Numbered from the stretch's first letter, positions 22,919 through 33,584 are shown. The stretch: DNA of 64,000 bases from Patagioenas fasciata (GCF_037038585.1 NC_092559.1:19764488-19828487), one strand, 5' to 3'. Program-made: numbers and translations. The notes: generated by a model from the sequence alone, not told the origin.

Positions 22919-23399
22919 TGCACTGCTAGGTGTCCATACTTATCACACCGACTGCACATGCCATTGAAGCACGAATAATCGAGGGCAGCTGGCGACTGGC
23001 TAGTGCCATTACTAGGTCCCCCTCTCCGAGCGTACTGAGGGCAATTTCTTTTAATATGTCCTGTCTGTCCGCAAGTAAAACATGCTAGGCCGTGAGAAGA
23101 AGGGCTTCGGCCTTTCATTGCAGGCTTAAGTGCTGCAGCCAAGGCTGCAGCATGAGCCTGAGCATGTATTTTTGCCTTTTCTACCTCCTGTTGCAAAATC
23201 GGTACCCGTGTACAAGTTTCCACCATCTCTGCCAGAGAAGCAGTTTTCCCCAAGCCGGCTAATATCTGTTGGCATTGGGTGTTTGCATTCATCATGGCCA
23301 AATCTTTCCCCATAGCAGCTTTTGCCTCTGGAGTCAGGTTAGGAGAAGCATCTATAGCTTCTTTTAAATGGTCCACAAACTTCATATAGGGTTCCCCAG
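22900..23399 (-). pseudogene. Gag capsid end and nucleocapsid of ERVK-2
   Basis: After GEPYMKFVDHLKEAI, at the end of the major homology region, the frame continues through TPEAKAAMGKDLAMMNANTQ and reaches two CCHC zinc knuckles: CFTCGQTGHIKRNC and CSRCDKYGHLAVQC. These bind genomic RNA in class II retroviruses. The knuckle residues are complete. The upstream half of capsid is separated from it by LTR-X2. Confidence 0.87.
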
Positions 23400-24521
23400 T
23401 GTCACGGAGGCACCCCGAGGTTAGTTTAAGGGACAACAGGGTCCAAAACAACTTTTATTAAACCGGTCAGAAACAGGGTTTTAGCACTCCAAAAGTGACT
23501 TAAATATAGATGCGGATATCAGTTGAGGAAAATTATTAAGGGGCAGCAACTAATACAACAGGCGGTCCATAGAGTGCATGCACATGGCTTCACCCAAAAC
23601 AATGCCGGAGCCGTCTCTGAGTCCGGGAGAAGTACACACTTGCCTGTACACGGTGTGGGATTATTTTAAAGAGATACACGTACTCATAGTGAGTACGGAA
23701 AGTCTACACTCGCGATTCTGAGAGGGTAAATTTATAATATGCTCGCAATCCTGCGAGGGTTAATACTCGTGCAAATGTGCATGGAATATTACATGTGCTT
23801 ATGTGGAAGCACGGGAGGAAAATACACTCGCGATTGTGCGAGGAAATAATTTATACACGTGCTTGTATTGAGCACGGAAAGTTACACGTGCAAATGTGCA
23901 CAGAAAGTACACATGCTTGTATTAAACATGGAAAGTATGCATGCAAATGTGCACAGAAAGTTACATGTGCTTATGTGGAAGCACGGGAGGAAAATACACT
24001 CGCGATTGTGCGAGGATTAATTTTACACGTGCTCATATTGAGCACGGAAAGTTACACGTGCATATGTGCACGGAAAGTATAAATACACTTGCAATCCCGC
24101 AAGGAGAAGTTTTACTCACACCCGTGGCGGCAAGGCAAACGGAGTCTCCATCCCGGGGAGGGTGGGCTCTCGGTGGCAGCATCTCGCTCATGCTCCAAGA
24201 GACTCACGACAATGGGCGGAGTCTCAACGAGAGTCCTGTTTTTTTTATTGGCTGATCAGATCTGACTGTAGGCATTCCAGAAGCTTCTCTGCACCCCCAC
24301 CCTGGCTGTGGGGGTGCCCCTGAATCCTCCAAACATCTCCCACACTGGCCGCGGGCGCCCAGCAGCTCCCTGGTGCCTCGGCACTCCCTTCTCCTAACGG
24401 CCCTGGCCAGGGTGCTCTGGGACCAAACAAAAGAAGCTGTAGCAGAGAGAGAGGGAGATGTGTCTACTCCTTCCATGATGAAGGAGGGAGGGGGAGAGAG
24501 GGGGGTTTGCATCCTGCCACA
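23400..24521 (-). mobile_element. LTR-X2: solo LTR with expanded stem-loop array, in ERVK-2 gag
   Basis: TGTCACGGAGGCACC..ATCCTGCCACA on the plus strand, flanked by CCCAG at 23395-23399 and 24522-24526 (perfect 5-bp TSD). An AATAAA complement near 23455 marks the element's 3' side, so it is on the minus strand. By analogy with LTR-X3, whose TATAAAA lies at 36710-36716, the promoter is near 24240. The segment between promoter and poly(A) signal would be transcribed and contains the array at 23679-24103. 1122 bp, the longest of the three copies. Confidence 0.9.
23679..24103 (-). repeat. Tandem stem-loop array (15 units) in LTR-X2
   Basis: Plus-strand units, in order: 23679-23697, 23709-23724 (imperfect), 23742-23757, 23768-23783, 23795-23812, 23827-23842, 23858-23876, 23887-23903, 23912-23930, 23942-23953, 23967-23984, 23999-24014, 24028-24046, 24057-24072, 24088-24103. 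The main types are CTCGCGATTGTGCGAG, CGTGCATATGTGCACG, CGTGCTCATATTGAGCACG and GTGCTTATGTGGAAGCAC. Each is an inverted repeat, with GGAAA and TACA-type linkers. Stem pairs change together (CTCGC/GCGAG versus CTTGC/GCAAG; CGTGCTCA/TGAGCACG versus CGTACTCA/TGAGTACG). Confidence 0.9.
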
Positions 24522-25187
24522 CCCAGGATCCTGCTTTATTGTAGAATAGGGTGGCACAGGGTTACCTATATTTGGTAATTCTTTCACTGCCGCCAGGGCA
24601 AGCCCTTGCGTTTGCTGCAAAATCCTTGGATGAAGTGCTGCCTGAGTAGCACCATCCGCATATTGTCCACGACCCAATAATTGGTCCATGCTAGCTAATC
24701 GTAATGGATCATCAGCTGGTAAATGAACATTTTCTAATGCTGCCAATTCCACCTTCCCCTGCCACTTGTCCAAGAACAGCAGATACCCCGCTGGAGGAAG
24801 CAATAACTCCATCAATGCCCTAATATCTGTTTGAGTTAGTACTTGCCCCTTGAAAAATGAATTGATTAGCTGCATCACATGCTTATTATCCATACCATAT
24901 TGCATAACTGCACTTTGCAATTGCTTAACCATTTTCCGATCGAAGGGTGACCACTGCCTTTGTCCTCTGTTATCTATGTGCACTGGCATTGCTGTAATAC
25001 TGCCAGGTAACATAATCCCTTCAATGGTTGCATCCCTGATTACCCCTTGCCACTGTTGCCCTGCATTATGAGAGTGATGTCGAGGAATATCTCTACCCTG
25101 ATGCACAGGGGTAGCACCCAAATTATCATTACTGTCACTGCTATACAATTCCCTTGTGTTTCCCTGTGGATCAGTGAGTCGAAGCAT
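24522..25187 (-). pseudogene. Gag capsid (N-terminal part) of ERVK-2
   Basis: The open minus-strand frame encodes a retroviral capsid N-terminal domain: WQGVIRDATIEGIMLPG, WSPFDRKMVKQLQSAVMQYG, SFFKGQVLTQTDIRALMELL and DPLRLASMDQLLGRGQY. It is interrupted by LTR-X2 at 24521, and the continuation lies at 23399. ERVK-3 retains only the first part of the equivalent domain. Confidence 0.85.
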
Positions 25188-25232
25188 ATTCGCGAACCGA
25201 TCTGCTGACCCAGTCTCTAGCCCTTTTCCATA

Positions 25233-25584
25233 TCACGCTCTCAAATATTCATCTGCTTCCCTTATTGACCACATCCCATCTTCTACACATTTCTTTGCCC
25301 ATGTTTGTATTCGCTCCATTTTTATTTGGAGCTCCTTGAGAGTGAGGTCCAGTTCCACCCCCTCCTGTTCCTGTTTTCCCCATTTTTCATATTCCCTGCC
25401 AATTGCCTCCAACCCATCCTTAATTGCATCTGACACCTTTTTATATGCTGTTAACTGTGAAGTTTTACCAGCACTGCCATCTAATCTTTTCATAGCTTTT
25501 TAAAACTTCTTGCATCTGGGTCTCCTGCCATCTAAGCAAGTCCTTCAAGCTCTGCACGTGGCTCTCCTCCTGGAAGTCAGGGTG
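25233..25584 (-). pseudogene. Gag matrix region of ERVK-2
   Basis: A charged, helix-rich frame (YEKWGKQEQEGVELDLTLKE, RIQTWAKKCVEDGMW) lies upstream of capsid in a different frame, so a frameshift separates them near 25200. Matrix/p10 identity is inferred from position. It is truncated at 25585 by an LTR. Confidence 0.6.
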
Positions 25585-26151
25585 ATTTTTTTGATATAAA
25601 ATATACAAAACCAAACTTGAATGTCCCGGGGTAGAGCAGTGGGCGGAGCTGGCATGGCTTCAGCAGTTGCAGGGCAGGCACCCAGAAGTCATGGATGGGA
25701 CTTCACAGCAAACCGGAACTGGATTCAGGGATGCAGGGTCTCGGGCCTAAGGTCGCAGGCAGACAGGCAGGGTCCTCTTTAGATGCTGTCCATGGTCAAA
25801 GAGACCGAGATCCTCATGATCTCCCTCTTATATAGGATGTATGATGTATATGGGAAGGAATACTCGGTCAGTTTTAGTCACCTGTCCTGTCCACCTCTCC
25901 TGTAAACACGCCTCTCTCAATTATGGGATGTGTGGCATCTTATCAGTCTTCTTGGCTGTCATAGCAATAAATCTAAACATGAGCTTCTTCACCATTCCAT
26001 TGGTCATCTTATCAGCTCCGAGCACAGTGTCTGAGAAAAAATGTGCAGCTAACTTCAGGAAAGTGCAGTTACTTAGAAGAACTTAGCTGAAAGGAAAATT
26101 CACTAAAAGAGAACTGGTCTTGTTTTTAACAAAATCAGGACAGATGGCCAA
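25585..26151 (-). mobile_element. Partial LTR related to the 'TGTCCTGGTTTTG' family
   Basis: Read on the minus strand: TGTTGGCCATCTGTCC, then GATTTTGTTAAAAACAAG, TTCTCTTTTAGTGAATTT-like sequence, CCTATATAAGAGGGAGATC and GATTCCGGTTTGCTGTGAAG-like U5, ending in TTTGGTTTTGTATATTTTAT. These landmarks occur in the same order in the plus-strand LTRs at 34896, 41853 and 52763, but this copy is clearly divergent and lacks the 3' end. Confidence 0.7.
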
Positions 26152-27317
26152 CAAGTGCCAAGGCCTGTTTTTCTAAACAACCCATGCCCTCTCATCACAT
26201 TTACCTTGAGGGGAGCCTGGGCAGAGCCACAGGCAGCAGTACACTTAGGATGCTGGGGTACCTGGGGTGTTGGGGTACCAGGGTGTGTAGAAGCACTCTG
26301 CCAGCACTGAGGGCAGCGGAGATGCATGGTTAACCCACTGGCACAAAAACATGGCCTGACACGGAGCAGCCACAGCTGGGATAAATGGCCCAGGAGAGTG
26401 CCAAAGGATGATGGAGAGGGATAGAGCATGGGGGCAAGCATGGGAGGATGAGACTGTGCAAAGGAGGGCAAGGGAGGGCAAAAGGGCAAGGGAGCCATGG
26501 CATGGGGTTGCCCAGGCTGTGGAGCCCTGCCTGCCACCAGCAGTGGGAAGAAGGCACTCAGCGTGGGGTGGAAAGAGCATGTCCAACAGCTGGGGACCCA
26601 CAGACACCATCCAACCCAGGCTTGTAGAGCCCCTGCAAAAAACGTTGTGTCCAATCCATGGGGTGGAAATGGCTCTCCCCTGTGAGGAGGATTGGGGTGT
26701 GGGTGCCAAGTTCAGGGACACTCGTGGGAGACACAAGGCATGCCAGCACTCCTCCCAGCCCATGCTCCTCTGGTGGCACTAAACTTTATCCAGTGGGCAG
26801 CCAGCCTGCAGAATAAGGTGACATCAGGGTTTTGATCATGTCCCCTCTTCGTTGTCCCCTCTTTAGACCAACAACCTCATTGCTTAGTCAAGGTGGGGTT
26901 GGCTCTGATCCCACCTGTACTTCCAGCCTCCAGAAGCTATCCCATCTGACTTACCAGCTGTGGGAAGCAGGATGGTGTCACTCCCTGAGTAGCACTTTGT
27001 CCCATCCTGTCCCCCTTCCTGGCTCCTGGTTGCACAGCTCTCTCTGAGTTCCCTGCTCAGCTCTCCCCAGGGTCCAGTTGTTCTGGTGAGTGGTGAGTAC
27101 AGGTGAGCGGACATGGCTCAGAGCTGTCATCTGCCTGCATGCTGCTTGCATGCTACCTGTACACTGCCCGCACTCTGACCCAGTGTCCTGGGGGCTCTGG
27201 GGCTGAAGTATCTTCAAGGTGCTGGGCAAGGATACGTGCCCACATCCCATAGCCTCCCTGGGGCCTGAGGCAGCACCAGGGAAGTCAGCCTAGCTATATG
27301 TTGGGGTTGGGGTTTTT
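26152..27317. other. Unassigned unique DNA
   Basis: GC-rich sequence between an LTR and a CR1 tail. Long minus-strand frames (26103-26763) are proline/leucine-rich, overlap each other and show no domain. A GT-like donor context (CTCAAGGTAAATG on the minus strand near 26200) is the only exon-like hint. By position it could be the NPR2-RGP1 intergenic or 5' region. Confidence 0.4.
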
Positions 27318-27755
27318 TTTTCTGTTTAGAGAGAAGTCTGGAGCACAAGTCTTATGAGGAGCAGCTGAGGGAACTGAGGTTGTTTAGCCTGGAGAAAAGA
27401 AGGCCGAGGGGAGATCTTATCACTCTCTACAACTACCTGAAAGGAGGTTGTAGCATGGAGTGTGTTGGTCTCTTCCCCTAAGTAGCAAACGACAGGATGA
27501 GAGGAAATGGCCTCAAGTTGTGCCAGGGGAGGTTCAGATTGGATATGAGAAAAAATTTCTTTACGGAAAGGGTTGTCAGACATTCAAACAGGCTGCCCAG
27601 GGACGTGGTTGAATCATCATCCCTGGAGGTGTTTAAAAGATGTGTAGATGAGGTTCTTAGGGACATGGTTGAGTGACAGTGTTAGGTTAACAGTTGGACT
27701 CGATGATCTTGAGGTTGTCTTCCAACCAAAATGATTCTATGATTCCATGAAAATA
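27318..27755 (+). mobile_element. CR1 3' end, 5'-truncated
   Basis: Starts GAGAAGTCTGGAGCACAAG and includes the end of ORF2 ([14 protein letters not shown], [19 protein letters not shown]) and the 3' UTR with ATGATTCTATGATTCCATGA at the end. The 5' truncation is the common fate of CR1 insertions. Confidence 0.85.
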
Positions 27756-28121
27756 AAGCACTTGTGAGGAGCTGGAGCCAAGCTGCCCAGTGCCTAAAAC
27801 AGCAATCACAGCACTTCCTTGGATTTATGGTGTTTGCTTTCACAATGCCAGCCGTGATCCTGGGGCTGAAGGGGGTCCCTGGCACTGCAAAATAGCCCTG
27901 GGCAGCACTGCAATGGAGCCAGCCCGGGGCAGGCAGCAGAGTGCCAGGCGAGCAGGGGGAACCACTAGAATGTGTCCCCAGGAGGAGCTCAGCCTCATCC
28001 ATGCCAGCTGCCCTATCTCAGCTGCAGGAGAGTGGGGTGGGGAGCCAGGTGCCCTGCTAGGGTTCAGGGAGCTGAAGCAATCTGCATGCACCAGAGTGGA
28101 GCCAGCCATGCTGGCAGCCTG
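27756..28121. other. Unassigned unique DNA
   Basis: Host-like sequence between a CR1 tail and a solo LTR. Overlapping frames on both strands show no domain, no splice framework and no similarity that I recognise. Confidence 0.4.
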
Positions 28122-28617
28122 TGTGGGAGCGGCAGAACATACAGCTCCAGCCACCTGGATGATAAAAGATCAATACTAACATGATTAACAACTCCAGACA
28201 TCTGGATGATCAAGGAAGACTAATACTAACATGATTAAATCACAGCAATCAGTCAAAATACAAAGCGGTCTTGGACAGGTTATACAGGATGACTGTGTGC
28301 TTATGAGAGTGAGAGGCCGGGCTGGAAGACCACTCAAAGAATGCATGAGAGTGAGAGGCCGAGCTGGAAAACTGCCCAAGGAATGTGTGTGAAAGAATGT
28401 GACTGAAAACAGTCACAAGACGAGTGTGGTGTGTCTGGAATAACATTTTTTGAAAAAAACATCCTGTTTGACCTCTTGGTCCAGATCTGTAGCTGTAAAA
28501 TATAAATTGAGAAAGAATTAATTAAAGGGAGCTCTACTCAACTCTGCTCTGCTCTCGCTGCTAACAAGAACTCTGTGTGCGTGTGTGTGTCTGCGTGTGT
28601 CATTCTCAATCGCTGCA
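28122..28617 (+). mobile_element. Solo LTR of the ERVK-1 family with internal duplications
   Basis: TGTGGGAGCGGCAG..AATCGCTGCA, flanked by GCCTG (28117-28121 and 28618-28622; AGCCTG if the end is one base earlier). It shares GGATGATAAA and ATACTAACATGA with ERVK-1's LTRs. Two tandem duplications are visible: about 28141-28187 with 28188-28236, and ATGAGAGTGAGAGGCCG.GC at 28302 and 28344. TATA-like AAATATAAATTG lies near 28497. Confidence 0.8.
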
Positions 28618-28622
28618 GCCTG

Positions 28623-29319
28623 CCCCAGCCGGTTCCAGGACTGTGTTGTGCAGAGCTTTGTGTAGATGTTTCTGTTCTTGCAATAAAGTTTTTAAACAAA
28701 TAGGAGGTCTCCAGCCTGCGACTGTCGTGCAGGGCAGGCTGCGTCCAGCACCAGGAACGGTGTAGGAATACAGATCTTTGTAAGGCTGAGTTTTGCACAT
28801 TCAGATGTTTATTAGATTTCCATGCAAAGGGGAAAACTCTTTGAAAGGTTTGGTAGAAATGGGGAGCTAACTGTTGAGTGGGGAGATCTCCATTCTAGCT
28901 CCTGAATGCACAGCATGCATTCACTCCAGCTCCCCAAGGATCCCAAGACCAGCAGGATGCCTTCATACCCAGGAGCACAGACAGAGAACAGCCCGGGGAA
29001 CTCAGTGCTCCTCAGTTTTGGATCATCACTATCGTGCTGCCGCAGCATGTGGCTGCATCCATAACACCAGCATGTGCCAGCAATGCAAGGCTGGCCTGCC
29101 AGGAGCCTCCTCTGGGCAAGGGTAACAGGAGTACTGGGCTGTGCACATGAGACATCTTTCCCACGAGGCAGGACAGACTCACCTGGTGCCCACCTGGGCA
29201 TTGCAGATGAACCCAGGGGGACGCTGAGGTGAACACCCCACAGCATGCCAACGACAGTCCTGCCTGACATTCCCACTAGATGCTTGAAGCACCACAGGCC
29301 CTTACCAGCTCTCCTCACT
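28623..29319 (-). other. Probable RGP1 3' flank
   Basis: Unique sequence directly downstream of the RGP1 stop codon (29320-29322) on the minus strand. Frames here have no recognisable domain. An AATAAAG at 28682 on the plus strand does not fit RGP1 orientation. Most simply the 3' UTR and flank of the decayed gene. Confidence 0.4.
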
Positions 29320-31923
29320 TCAGATGGCGATGGAGTTGGTGCAGAACTGAGATACATAGGAAGCCAGGATGGGATTGGTGGGAAGGACTATGATGGGTAA
29401 GTCCCAGCTGAAAGTGTCCACTTTAACTTGTTCCCCCCAGTCCAGAGGATGGCCTCCAACTGGCTCCCAGAGGTCACAAACTCAAAGTACAGCTGCCACT
29501 TCAGGGACACTGTGGGCTAAAGGAGGGTCAGCAGCCAACACCACAAGGGACAGGGACAGAAGCTGTCTTGTGCTGGCTGTCCTGGTAAAGGGACAAGAAA
29601 ATAAGCCTACTCACACAGGCCAGCTCCCTCCCACACAACCCAGCCCTGCAGGGCAGTGAAGGCAGGACTGGGGAAATTGCCATCCTCCTACAGAAACCAG
29701 CAGGGTCAGGTCCCTTCCCTGTTGGTGAATCCATGGGTAGAGCTGAGCAGAATGGGCAAGCTGAAGCTGCTCTGGGACATGTGCAGGCAGACCTCCTGAT
29801 GGCGGGCGGGCATGCTGAAGGAGATGGGTTGACCCTGCTGGTGCTGGAACTCCTCCTGGATGCTCTCCTCTGTCTGCAGGCTAATGGAGAACTGCAGGGC
29901 AATCAGCAGGATGCTCACTCTCACACACTCACACAGCCCTGGCCAAAGCCTTGGGGCCTCCATTTCCCAAATGAGCTCAGAACTGAGGTTATTCCCCACC
30001 TCATCCCCCAAGGGGACCTTGACCTGTCCCAACAGATGGGATGAGGGATGAGTTAACTCTAGATGTGACACACGCCCTGACTCAAGAGATGAGACCAGGT
30101 GTGAGTTAACTCTGGGTTAATTCTGCGCAGTTATGTGAAGTGAATGACCTCTGGGGTCCAATTCAATTGTGAGTTTTACTAAAAGTACTTGTTGGAATAT
30201 TGGTTACAGCGAATGGTGACTTGGCAAAAGTATAACAGAACTTATCAACACATTAACAGCAAAAATCCTACTATGAGCGGTGTATTGGCAACCATCAGTA
30301 GCTATAATATGAAATTTAACCAGAAATCAAGAGCAGAGCTTAAAGATGGTGTTATCCTTATATGTTCAAAAGGGAAAGAGAGTGGTAGAGAAGGAAGGAA
30401 AACTAAGGTATAAGGGAGAGAGAAAGAGAGTAATATATATATATATGGAAGGAGAGACAAAGAAATGGGGGTATAGAAAAAAGGAGGAGAGAAGGAAAGA
30501 GCAGAGAGAAAGGAAGAAAGAAAAGAGTGAGGGATCCAGTCTCTTACGGCCCCACAGTGTGGATGACAGGACTTGTACAATGATGTGTAGCTTCGGTGTT
30601 CCATGGCAAGGATGCTGGGGTCAGGAGCGCAGCATCCTCCAATATCTGGTTCAGAGTGAGGGTCCTCAGGGTGCTGGTATTCTCCCGATGAGGCCGAGCT
30701 AGTATTTCCTTTGGTGAGACTGGTAGGCTGGTCTTCCCTCGATGAGACTGACAGGCCCTTAGATGAGACTGGTATTCCCTCAACTGTGCTGTTTTAGGTG
30801 AGCTTTTTATAGCTCCCAGAGTAGAGGAAAGTCTGGGTGGGGGGAAAAGTGGTGATTGCGAAAGAGGGACAAGTCTGGACAAGTCCTGGGCCACGTTAAA
30901 AGGGTCTCAACTTTTCCCCTTTGTTTGCCGAGCCGAGCATATCAGGAGATGGGGCTATGTGCCCTCCAGTACATCCTCCATCTCTGGTCAGTCAGCCAGC
31001 CTGATCTGTGGCTCGTTAGCTCATTGTTGATGTGTAGATCGCAGTTCCCGGTGCTCTGAATGTGTCTTCTGGCTGAACTAGTTTTGTCACAATGTTTTCA
31101 GCCATGATCCTTATCAATACTCAACAGACCTCAGCTGGGTCCCACTAGAAACCCTACAGCAGCCCAGTGCCACCTCAATTCCTTCTCTCACTCCCCCACC
31201 CAAAACCCCTGCCTCTCTCCACAATGACTCCAAAACCAGCACTGACCTGCAGACATGGGATGTCTCCTTCTGAGAAGTTAAAAGGTCCCAATAATATCCT
31301 CTTTGATCTTATACACAGTTTTAAAGATGCAGAACCCCACCTTCCCACAAGTGTTACTGATGTTATACAGGTCTGAGGAGCAAGAAGGGGGGGTAAAGGG
31401 TTGCAGCAGGATGAGGCTCTGCTCCATACAGCACTTTGGGTTAATAAAAGATCCCAGCAGAAATGACCCCACACCTGTTTCTTGTGTGTGAAGGACAGGT
31501 TCTGGAGGCAGCATTCCCTTTGGGAAACACATGCAATGAGCAAGAGCCAATCACATGCTGGATATACTGGGGAGAAGGTCTCTCTGGCTGAATTAGGAAG
31601 AGCCTGAGACTGGCAGGGAGAGTCTATGGGAAACTTCGATCCAAGCAGGCCCTGATGGAGCTGTTCCACAGCCCCAGTCAGAACTTTGCTTTGCCAGAAA
31701 GAGATTTTTGCAGTGAGCACTGAGCTGTGCTTCGTGCCCAGGTTAGGACAGAAGGTTCAAGCAGGGGAAATGACCTACAAAGGCTGCGTTGGGAGGTGAC
31801 CACCATGAGCAGTTGTCACCTGGTCTGCCAGGTGAGAATCTTTCTTCAAGTCCTCCTCCTCCTCCAGGAAGGGGTTTGAGGGCACCACAGACTCATCCTG
31901 TGGGAACTGGTAATCCTTGAGCC
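29320..31923 (-). pseudogene. RGP1: RGP1 remnant (Ric1-Rgp1 / RAB6A GEF complex partner)
   Basis: RGP1 partners RIC1 to activate RAB6 at the Golgi. Four C-terminal exons are recognisable on the minus strand. 31820-31923 encodes LKDYQFPQDESVVPSNPFLE. 31247-31372 encodes LYNISNTCGKVGFCIFKTVY. 29719-29891 encodes FSISLQTEESIQ and SFSLPILLSSTHGF. The last, 29320-29509, encodes [14 protein letters not shown] and [20 protein letters not shown], ending at a TGA. Several splice sites are intact. The donor after 29719 reads GG where GT is expected, and a 1-nt change in the C6 run at 29433-29438 shifts the frame in the last exon. N-terminal exons were not found, and a solo LTR (30025-31126) sits in an intron. 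Its neighbourhood with NPR2, in the same order as human 9p13.3, supports a genomic, decaying copy. Confidence 0.87.
30025..31126 (-). mobile_element. Solo ERVL-type LTR in an RGP1 intron
   Basis: The complement starts TGTTGAGTATTGATAAGG and ends with GGGACA, like the 5' LTR of the ERVL-like element at 4952-6021. Flanked by GACC at 30021-30024 and 31127-31130, a perfect 4-bp target duplication. The purine-rich tract at 30366-30533 is the complement of the pyrimidine tract of the family. 1102 bp, no internal sequence. Confidence 0.9.
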
Positions 31924-32599
31924 CTGGGGAGAAGGCAAGAGTGTCATTGGGGCAGGGTGCAGCCAGGCCTGTGTCTACAGGTTGTTGTTTGGATTTAGTT
32001 TGAGAATAATAAGATAACGAACACTTTGGGACAGAATTAATGTTTTTCTTCAAGTAACTTTCCAGTGGTTTTGAGTTGGAACAAAGAGAATTTAAGAACT
32101 TACTGTTAGCCGTTTTCTGAGAGACCAAGGTCTTTCTGGGATTTCTGTCTGCAGGTATGAGGCAGCTAAGAAGGGAGGCATAGATGGGACAGACTTTGAC
32201 TGACATCCAGGCTGATCAATGAGAATATTCCATGCCATTAGCGTCATGGTATGTATTTAATGAGAGTCAGGTTTTCCAGCTGGGGAGACCTCTTCCAGTT
32301 CTGTTCCATTTTGGTTGAGTTCCATTCAGGAGTTCCTTTAGTTTGTCCTTTTGCCATTCTGCTTTTTTTACAGTCAGCCTCTAGACCTTTCTGCCTCTTT
32401 GGTCTTTTCTCTCTCTCCCTGGGATCAGCTGTTTGGGACCAGGGTGCTCTCTTCCTGGGACTGACTGCTTGGCACAAACAGAGTTTGTGAGGAATTGCAT
32501 AGAGCATGACCATGCTAGCTAAGAAAAAGAAAAATTTCTAACTGCATGAAGAAAATTAACTTGATTTCAGTCAAACCAGCACACCAATATATTATGGGA
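31924..32599. other. RGP1 upstream/intron remnant, unassigned
   Basis: Unique sequence upstream of the first recognisable RGP1 exon. I searched for the preceding RGP1 exons by eye and found none. 32244-32513 carries a basic minus-strand frame (DPREREKRPKRQKGLEADC) of unknown origin, possibly ERV leader. Confidence 0.4.
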
Positions 32600-33510
32600 A
32601 CCTAAAAGCAAGGTTGGGCAGACTGTCTGTCCATTAGACAGTATTAGTTTATCCCTGACCAGTGGGTGAGTAGTGATTTTCCCCGTTGACGTCTACAATA
32701 GAAACTAACTGCTAGCTAAACGGAGGCTATCCTTTGTAAGTGTCCTTATCTACCATCAATATTTGGGCTCCTGTGTCAATGAGGAATGTTGTTAGGTAGC
32801 AGTTATTAACTGCAACCATCATCTAGGGACTGGGATCCTTAGCAGGGGGAGTAGCAGCTGCCATTACCTCCACTGAATCGAGCTCCACCCTAGTTTCCTG
32901 CATATGCATGGTCTAGATTTACTGCTGATAGATTTGGGTATAGCCTGAGCTCACTTCCCTTGCTTCTTCTGGCTCATTATCTCTTAAAATCTTACAGCGT
33001 CACCCCCATCTCCTGACACAGACCCCATAGCTATCAAGAGAAGTTAATGAGGAAAACCCAGCCAGTTTCCCTAGAACAGGAGTTGGCAGCCCATTTAACT
33101 GACTCAGAGCAAGCCCCTTATCTAAGCACATTTTCCATAATCTCTTACACTCAGCAGTAACTGAGAGCATTTCCCAATTTCCCCCTTTTGTTTTTGTCTT
33201 TTGCATGGAGACAGGCTGTCTCTTTTCTATTACATTTACTTTAGTTGAGGTTCTCCCCTGGTTTTTATCCTATGGGGAGTATAGTGGTAAATCTGCTAGC
33301 ATACTCTTGGAAAGTAGTACTGTTTAAGTTTGTCTTAATGGCCAAAGCTAAAGATTTCAGCACCCCCTCAGCTCCCTTTACGATAGGTCGGAAGTGTACA
33401 GGCTCAGGAATCACCTCCAGGGATTCTGTTCTGCAGGAGGGGGCAATGGGTGCTGGTCCTTCTAACAGAGCTAAAATAGTTTTCAACAGGGTGGTTTGCA
33501 GGGTTGCTGC
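32600..33510 (-). pseudogene. ERVL-like gag-protease fragment
   Basis: Minus-strand frames with several breaks. 33510-33265 reads KGAEGVLKSLALAIKTNLNS, 33206-33000 reads WKMCLDKGLALSQLNGLP, and about 32830-32730 reads LTTFLIDTGAQILMV, a retroviral protease active site (DTG). The middle motif matches the gag of the ERVL-like element at 6139-6833. The fragment abuts the 5' side of CR1-2 near 33480-33510. Dead copy. Confidence 0.7.
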
Positions 33511-33584
33511 TGATTTCCAGGGGCATGCACTTTTTCCTCCACAGTCAGTGGGATGCATAGCATGTCCCCAGCAGAAACCCATAA

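Larger units (their letters stand above)
17956..25584 (-). mobile_element. ERVK-2: class II provirus, 5'-truncated, split by two LTRs
   Basis: Read on the minus strand: gag matrix (25584-25233), capsid (25187-24522), [LTR-X2], capsid end and nucleocapsid (23399-22900), dUTPase-protease-RT (22918-21010), [LTR-X1], RT end and RNase H (20186-19640), integrase (19637-18659), env tail remnant (18620-18295), polypurine tract and a 3' LTR. The 5' LTR and primer site are missing because the LTR at 25585-26151 abuts gag. The gene order with dUTPase between nucleocapsid and protease is that of betaretrovirus-like class II elements. Stops and frameshifts are present in IN, PR and env. Confidence 0.88.

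Noticed and set aside
23679..24103. CRISPR-like regular repeats
   Set aside because: The units are different palindromes with variable short linkers inside a vertebrate LTR with a target duplication; there are no constant repeats, spacers or cas genes.
26103..26763. Overlapping proline/leucine-rich minus-strand frames (172-183 codons)
   Set aside because: Low-complexity composition, several overlapping frames of equal length and no domain or start context.
30431..30446. (AT)n run as a replication origin or promoter
   Set aside because: A short dinucleotide run inside the ERVL-type LTR purine tract; no supporting context.
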